A DNA stretch of 8,943 nucleotides from Candidatus Levyibacteriota bacterium (GTDB taxonomy: Bacteria; Patescibacteriota; Microgenomatia; Levybacterales; UBA12049), in contig JAHFKF010000056.1 in the NCBI GenBank assembly GCA_023245475.1, positions 1 to 8,943 of the forward strand. Reading direction: 5' to 3'. Of the stretch, positions 6,429 to 8,943 are shown one piece after another. Made by a program: the position numbers and the translations under genes. The first letter of the stretch is position 1. Each line of letters starts with the position of its first letter. The notes under the pieces were generated by a model. It did not search any database. It saw nothing but the letters and a program-made list of their open reading frames with translations, and was not told the DNA's origin.

Positions 6429-6456
6429 TTGATTATTTCCCAAAAAGTCCTATAAT
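6429..6456 (+). promoter_or_regulatory. Promoter of the multi-HTH paralogue pair
   Basis: A -35-like TTGATT (6429-6434), a 16-base spacer and a perfect TATAAT (6451-6456) ending 9 bases before the ATG at 6466. An earlier ATG at 6461 gives a two-codon frame ending in TGA and is not the start. This is the best two-part promoter in the window and probably drives both tandem genes. Confidence 0.65.
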
Positions 6457-6465
6457 GCAAATGCC

Positions 6466-6774
6466 ATGACGGAAGCACCTAGACGGCATCCTGCAATTGA
6501 GAGTGTTTATAGAGTTGTACAATCAGTTGATCCAGGAGCAACACAAGCTTTGAACCAAGCCAAAGACTTTTTTCAGTTATTGGCTAAAGACTCTCAACTT
6601 TCTCCAGAAAATCGTCCTCAAAGAGAGGTACCCGAAGTATTTGATACTATACCTCTATTTCAACACCCTCTTAAAGAGCTTGGTAGTGAATATGTTTTGA
6701 AGAGACTTCGTGCAGCCGTTGAAACAGCACATGAAGATGAATCAAGAAAGGCTGAACTATTACGAGAAGCAGAA
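6466..6774 (+). repeat. Tandem gene duplication, first copy of the conserved N-terminal coding segment
   Basis: This stretch codes residues 1-103 and is repeated at 8406-8711, 1940 bases downstream. By hand count the first 90 bases match at 78 positions, with many differences silent. The copies stay aligned with about one codon of gap up to the AELLREAE motif and then diverge in the linker. Confidence 0.85.
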
Positions 6775-8409
6775 AAAAAAGAAGGTAAAAAGAGAAAACC
6801 AGTTGATGCACAAGTTGTCTTTATGGTACATAATCCAACTCCTCCACCAGAAGAAACAAGAGAAGCAGAGACAGGTATTGATATATTTATAGATGAAGTC
6901 CGTGAAGAGAGTATTGTGGAGCTTGTACTAGAAGAACCCAAACCTCCTGCAAAAAAAACTACTTCTACAAGAACGCCTAAACAATCTGGACAACGCTCAC
7001 CAAGAGAACCATTCGTCCCACCAGATGGCTACATACGAAGTGCTAATTTGAAGGAACGCTTTCCTGATCTCTCAGGAATCGAGATAGTTAGATTAAAAAA
7101 AAGTTCTTCTATGTTAAATAAAGGGAGAGGTGGAGGTTATTACTTAGAAGCTGACATGTTAAAACAGGTAGCTGTTATCCGTAAAGAAAAAGAACATAAA
7201 AAACAAGAAGCTGAAGTTGCCAAAGCCGCTCGAGCCGAACGCAAACCGGAAGCTTTTACTCGCCCAGAAGGATATATCTCAAGAGCAGAAGCATTGAAAG
7301 AAGAACAACAACGATTGGCTGAACAACGAGAAAAAGTACGAGCTGAGATAATACTCGCCAGAAAAGAAGCTATTAGAGAAAAACGTGAACAAGCTGCCAG
7401 AGAGAACGCTGCAAAAAAGAACGAAGCAATACAAAGCATAGCAACAATAAAGGGTCTTGCTGCTCAGTATGGTTTAAGCAGGTCTATCATTAGAGAAATC
7501 TTAAGAACAGAACCATTCACCAATAGAAGAAATCAAAGAATATACAGTAGAGCCGACGCAGAGCACAAAATAGAAAAGTATGTAGGTGAAGGGACACGCT
7601 GGGTACGGCTAGGATATTTTACGAGAATCTACGGTATAAGTTATATAAAACTACACAGAGCATTGGCAGATGTCTCAACAATGAAGGGCATACACAATGA
7701 GACGTTGTACGACCGAGAGAAAGCTGAAGAGCTTCTTGCCCCATATATTAAAACTGCCACGATAGATAAAGACACAGGTTTCTATACTGACCAGAACAAT
7801 CAAGCTTGGGGATCTGAAAGTACGATTGCAACAGTACTAGGCCTTACTGTTGATGAATTAAAGAGATTTCTGAATCCTGATAATACCCTTCCTATCCGAA
7901 GACCCAATAAAAAAGTCTTAGTTGGCTATAATCTTATAGAAACAAGGTTAGCTGCACAAGAGTATCTGTCGCTACCAACCGAACAAGAGTATCTGGACGC
8001 CCACCCTGACGAGAGCCTCATAGAAGCGGCAGCACTCTCAGAAGAGTACGATTGTTCTAGCAAGTCAGTCCATGGAGCCCTTAAGAGTATGCTTTTGGAG
8101 CTGCGCGGTACAGGAACACATAAGCAATATCCAGAAACAAGAGCAAGAGAAACTCTTGATGCAATCATCGTTCACCCTGAAATAGATGCTGATGCAAGCA
8201 CCTATACAGATGAACAAGGAGTAGTGTATGAGTCTCGCTACACAATTCAAGAACGTCTACGAATGAATAGAACCACAATAAACAAAATTCTTAAGCAAGG
8301 ACTTGTTGGAACGACAGTCGTGCGAAAAGGATTAACAACATACACATTCGTACATGTAGGAGATCTTGAAGAACACAAGAAAAAATTCAACCTGAAGCAG
8401 AAATCATGA
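6466..8409 (+). CDS. Large multi-winged-HTH repeat protein with N-terminal conserved domain and coiled coil (family not recognised)
   Basis: A 647-residue protein in four parts. Residues 1-110 form a domain conserved with the downstream paralogue and rich in helices. Residues 111-187 are a proline and acid/base-rich linker (PTPPPEE, PKPPAKK). Residues 236-322 are a strongly charged Ala/Glu/Lys/Arg coiled coil. The rest is a series of units that each read as helix-turn-helix plus a basic hairpin and a closing helix: about 325-372 (LAAQYGLSRSIIREIL), 378-428 (FTRIYGISYIKLHRAL), 448-500 (IATVLGLTVDELKRFL), 517-570 (LSEEYDCSSKSVHGAL) and 588-640 (IQERLRMNRTTINKIL), with a looser one at 188-235. 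Several binding units in a row suggest nucleic-acid binding at extended or repeated sites. No enzyme motif, signal peptide or membrane helix is present. The promoter has TATAAT 9 bases before the ATG. Function is unknown; a multi-site DNA-binding or nucleoid role is an inference. Confidence 0.85.
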   Translation: MTEAPRRHPAIESVYRVVQSVDPGATQALNQAKDFFQLLAKDSQLSPENRPQREVPEVFDTIPLFQHPLKELGSEYVLKRLRAAVETAHEDESRKAELLREAEKKEGKKRKPVDAQVVFMVHNPTPPPEETREAETGIDIFIDEVREESIVELVLEEPKPPAKKTTSTRTPKQSGQRSPREPFVPPDGYIRSANLKERFPDLSGIEIVRLKKSSSMLNKGRGGGYYLEADMLKQVAVIRKEKEHKKQEAEVAKAARAERKPEAFTRPEGYISRAEALKEEQQRLAEQREKVRAEIILARKEAIREKREQAARENAAKKNEAIQSIATIKGLAAQYGLSRSIIREILRTEPFTNRRNQRIYSRADAEHKIEKYVGEGTRWVRLGYFTRIYGISYIKLHRALADVSTMKGIHNETLYDREKAEELLAPYIKTATIDKDTGFYTDQNNQAWGSESTIATVLGLTVDELKRFLNPDNTLPIRRPNKKVLVGYNLIETRLAAQEYLSLPTEQEYLDAHPDESLIEAAALSEEYDCSSKSVHGALKSMLLELRGTGTHKQYPETRARETLDAIIVHPEIDADASTYTDEQGVVYESRYTIQERLRMNRTTINKILKQGLVGTTVVRKGLTTYTFVHVGDLEEHKKKFNLKQKS

Positions 8410-8711
8410 CAGAAGCACCTAAACGACATCCTGCGATCGAGAATGTTTATAAAGTTGTGCAAGCAGTTGATCCAGAAGCAACACAAGCTTTGACAGAAGT
8501 CGAGGCTTTTTTCAGGACGTTGGCAAAAGATTCTGAACTTCCACGAGATGAACGTCCCCAGAGAGATGAACCTGACGTATTAGATACACCTATATTTCTA
8601 CGCCCACTTAGAGAACTTGATGGCAAAAATCCTTTGATGAGACTCCGTGCAGCAATTGAAGAAGCACGTGAAGATGAATCAAGAAAAGCTGAATTATTAC
8701 GAGAAGCAGAA
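8406..8711 (+). repeat. Tandem gene duplication, second copy of the conserved N-terminal coding segment
   Basis: The counterpart of 6466-6774, coding residues 1-102 of the second paralogue. The duplication unit appears to be a whole gene, since the copy starts exactly at the stop codon of the first gene. Confidence 0.85.
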
Positions 8712-8943
8712 GAAAAACAAAGGGGAAAGAAAAAAACACCTGCAGTTATCTTCGTAGCGATACATCATCCAGCTCCTCCACCAAGAGAAAAAATCAAAGA
8801 ACCAAAGAAATTGGTTGATCTCTTTGTAGAAGAAAAAGTTCCAAGCAGCCCACCAAATACATATATACGAACTGCAAGTTTGACTGAACGCTTCCCGGAT
8901 CTTTCAAAAAGTGAGCTCAATCAAATAAAAGAAACGCACGTTC
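8406..8943 (+). CDS. Second multi-HTH paralogue, N-terminal part (3' truncated by window edge)
   Basis: An open frame of 179 codons that runs off the window. It begins MTEAPKRHPAIENVY, nearly the same as the upstream gene, and 24 of its first 30 residues are identical. EDESRKAELLREAE at 89-102 is shared without change. The linker is again proline-rich (HPAPPPRE) but about 36 residues shorter, and the chain then resumes with YIRTASLTERFPDLS at 153-167, matching YIRSANLKERFPDLS at 189-203 of its neighbour. The start ATG overlaps the upstream TGA as ATGA, so translation is probably coupled, and no separate promoter or Shine-Dalgarno is visible. The coiled coil and HTH repeats would be expected beyond the edge but cannot be seen. 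Confidence 0.9.
   Translation, partial: MTEAPKRHPAIENVYKVVQAVDPEATQALTEVEAFFRTLAKDSELPRDERPQRDEPDVLDTPIFLRPLRELDGKNPLMRLRAAIEEAREDESRKAELLREAEEKQRGKKKTPAVIFVAIHHPAPPPREKIKEPKKLVDLFVEEKVPSSPPNTYIRTASLTERFPDLSKSELNQIKETHV

Noticed and set aside
8247..8486. 79-residue minus-strand frame across the junction of the two paralogues
   Set aside because: It lies entirely antisense to two well-supported coding regions, is rich in Cys/Phe from reversed Glu/Lys codons, and has no promoter in a suitable place.
1..8943. Recoded TGA (glycine) as in some CPR lineages
   Set aside because: TGA ends the FKBP, ATP-grasp and first multi-HTH genes at sensible C termini, and no frame needs TGA read through.

Overview
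The window looks like a slice of a small, compact bacterial genome, most likely a Candidate Phyla Radiation (Patescibacteria) lineage, possibly Microgenomates-like. That placement is an inference. It rests on three things: genes that overlap or almost touch, almost no Shine-Dalgarno sequences, and an unusual gene mix. The mix includes an archaeal-type CoA enzyme fusion, an ATP-grasp/retropepsin fusion beside a 7TM protein, and tandem paralogues of an unfamiliar multi-HTH protein. The standard genetic code fits, because TGA ends several genes at sensible C termini. No tRNA, rRNA, CRISPR array or insertion sequence was seen.

Layout. Positions 1-392 hold the C-terminal end of an ABC exporter ATPase. 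It converges on, and overlaps, a cytosolic FKBP prolyl isomerase on the minus strand (375-710). A divergent promoter region then leads into a two-gene plus-strand operon (807-2997): a signal-peptide 7TM protein followed, with a 14-base overlap, by an ATP-grasp ligase fused to a retropepsin-like domain. This operon converges with a 44-base overlap on a GT4 glycosyltransferase on the minus strand (2954-4198). A 53-base divergent promoter region separates that gene from a 124-residue orphan (4252-4626). Next come a fusion of archaeal-type phosphopantetheine adenylyltransferase with DUF359 GTP-dependent dephospho-CoA kinase (4700-5689), a second orphan (5748-6413), and two tandem paralogues of a large protein (6466-8409, and 8406 to the window end). 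The complete copy has a conserved N-terminal domain, a proline/charged linker, a coiled coil and about five or six winged-HTH-like repeats.

How the genes work together. The 7TM and ATP-grasp/retropepsin genes form one predicted system for adding and trimming amino acids or peptides at the membrane. The CoA fusion could carry out the last two steps from 4'-phosphopantetheine to CoA in one polypeptide. The other genes have no clear functional link to one another. A recurrent feature is that seven genes have a -10-like hexamer ending only 6-10 bases before the chosen start codon, so most transcripts here are probably leaderless or nearly so.
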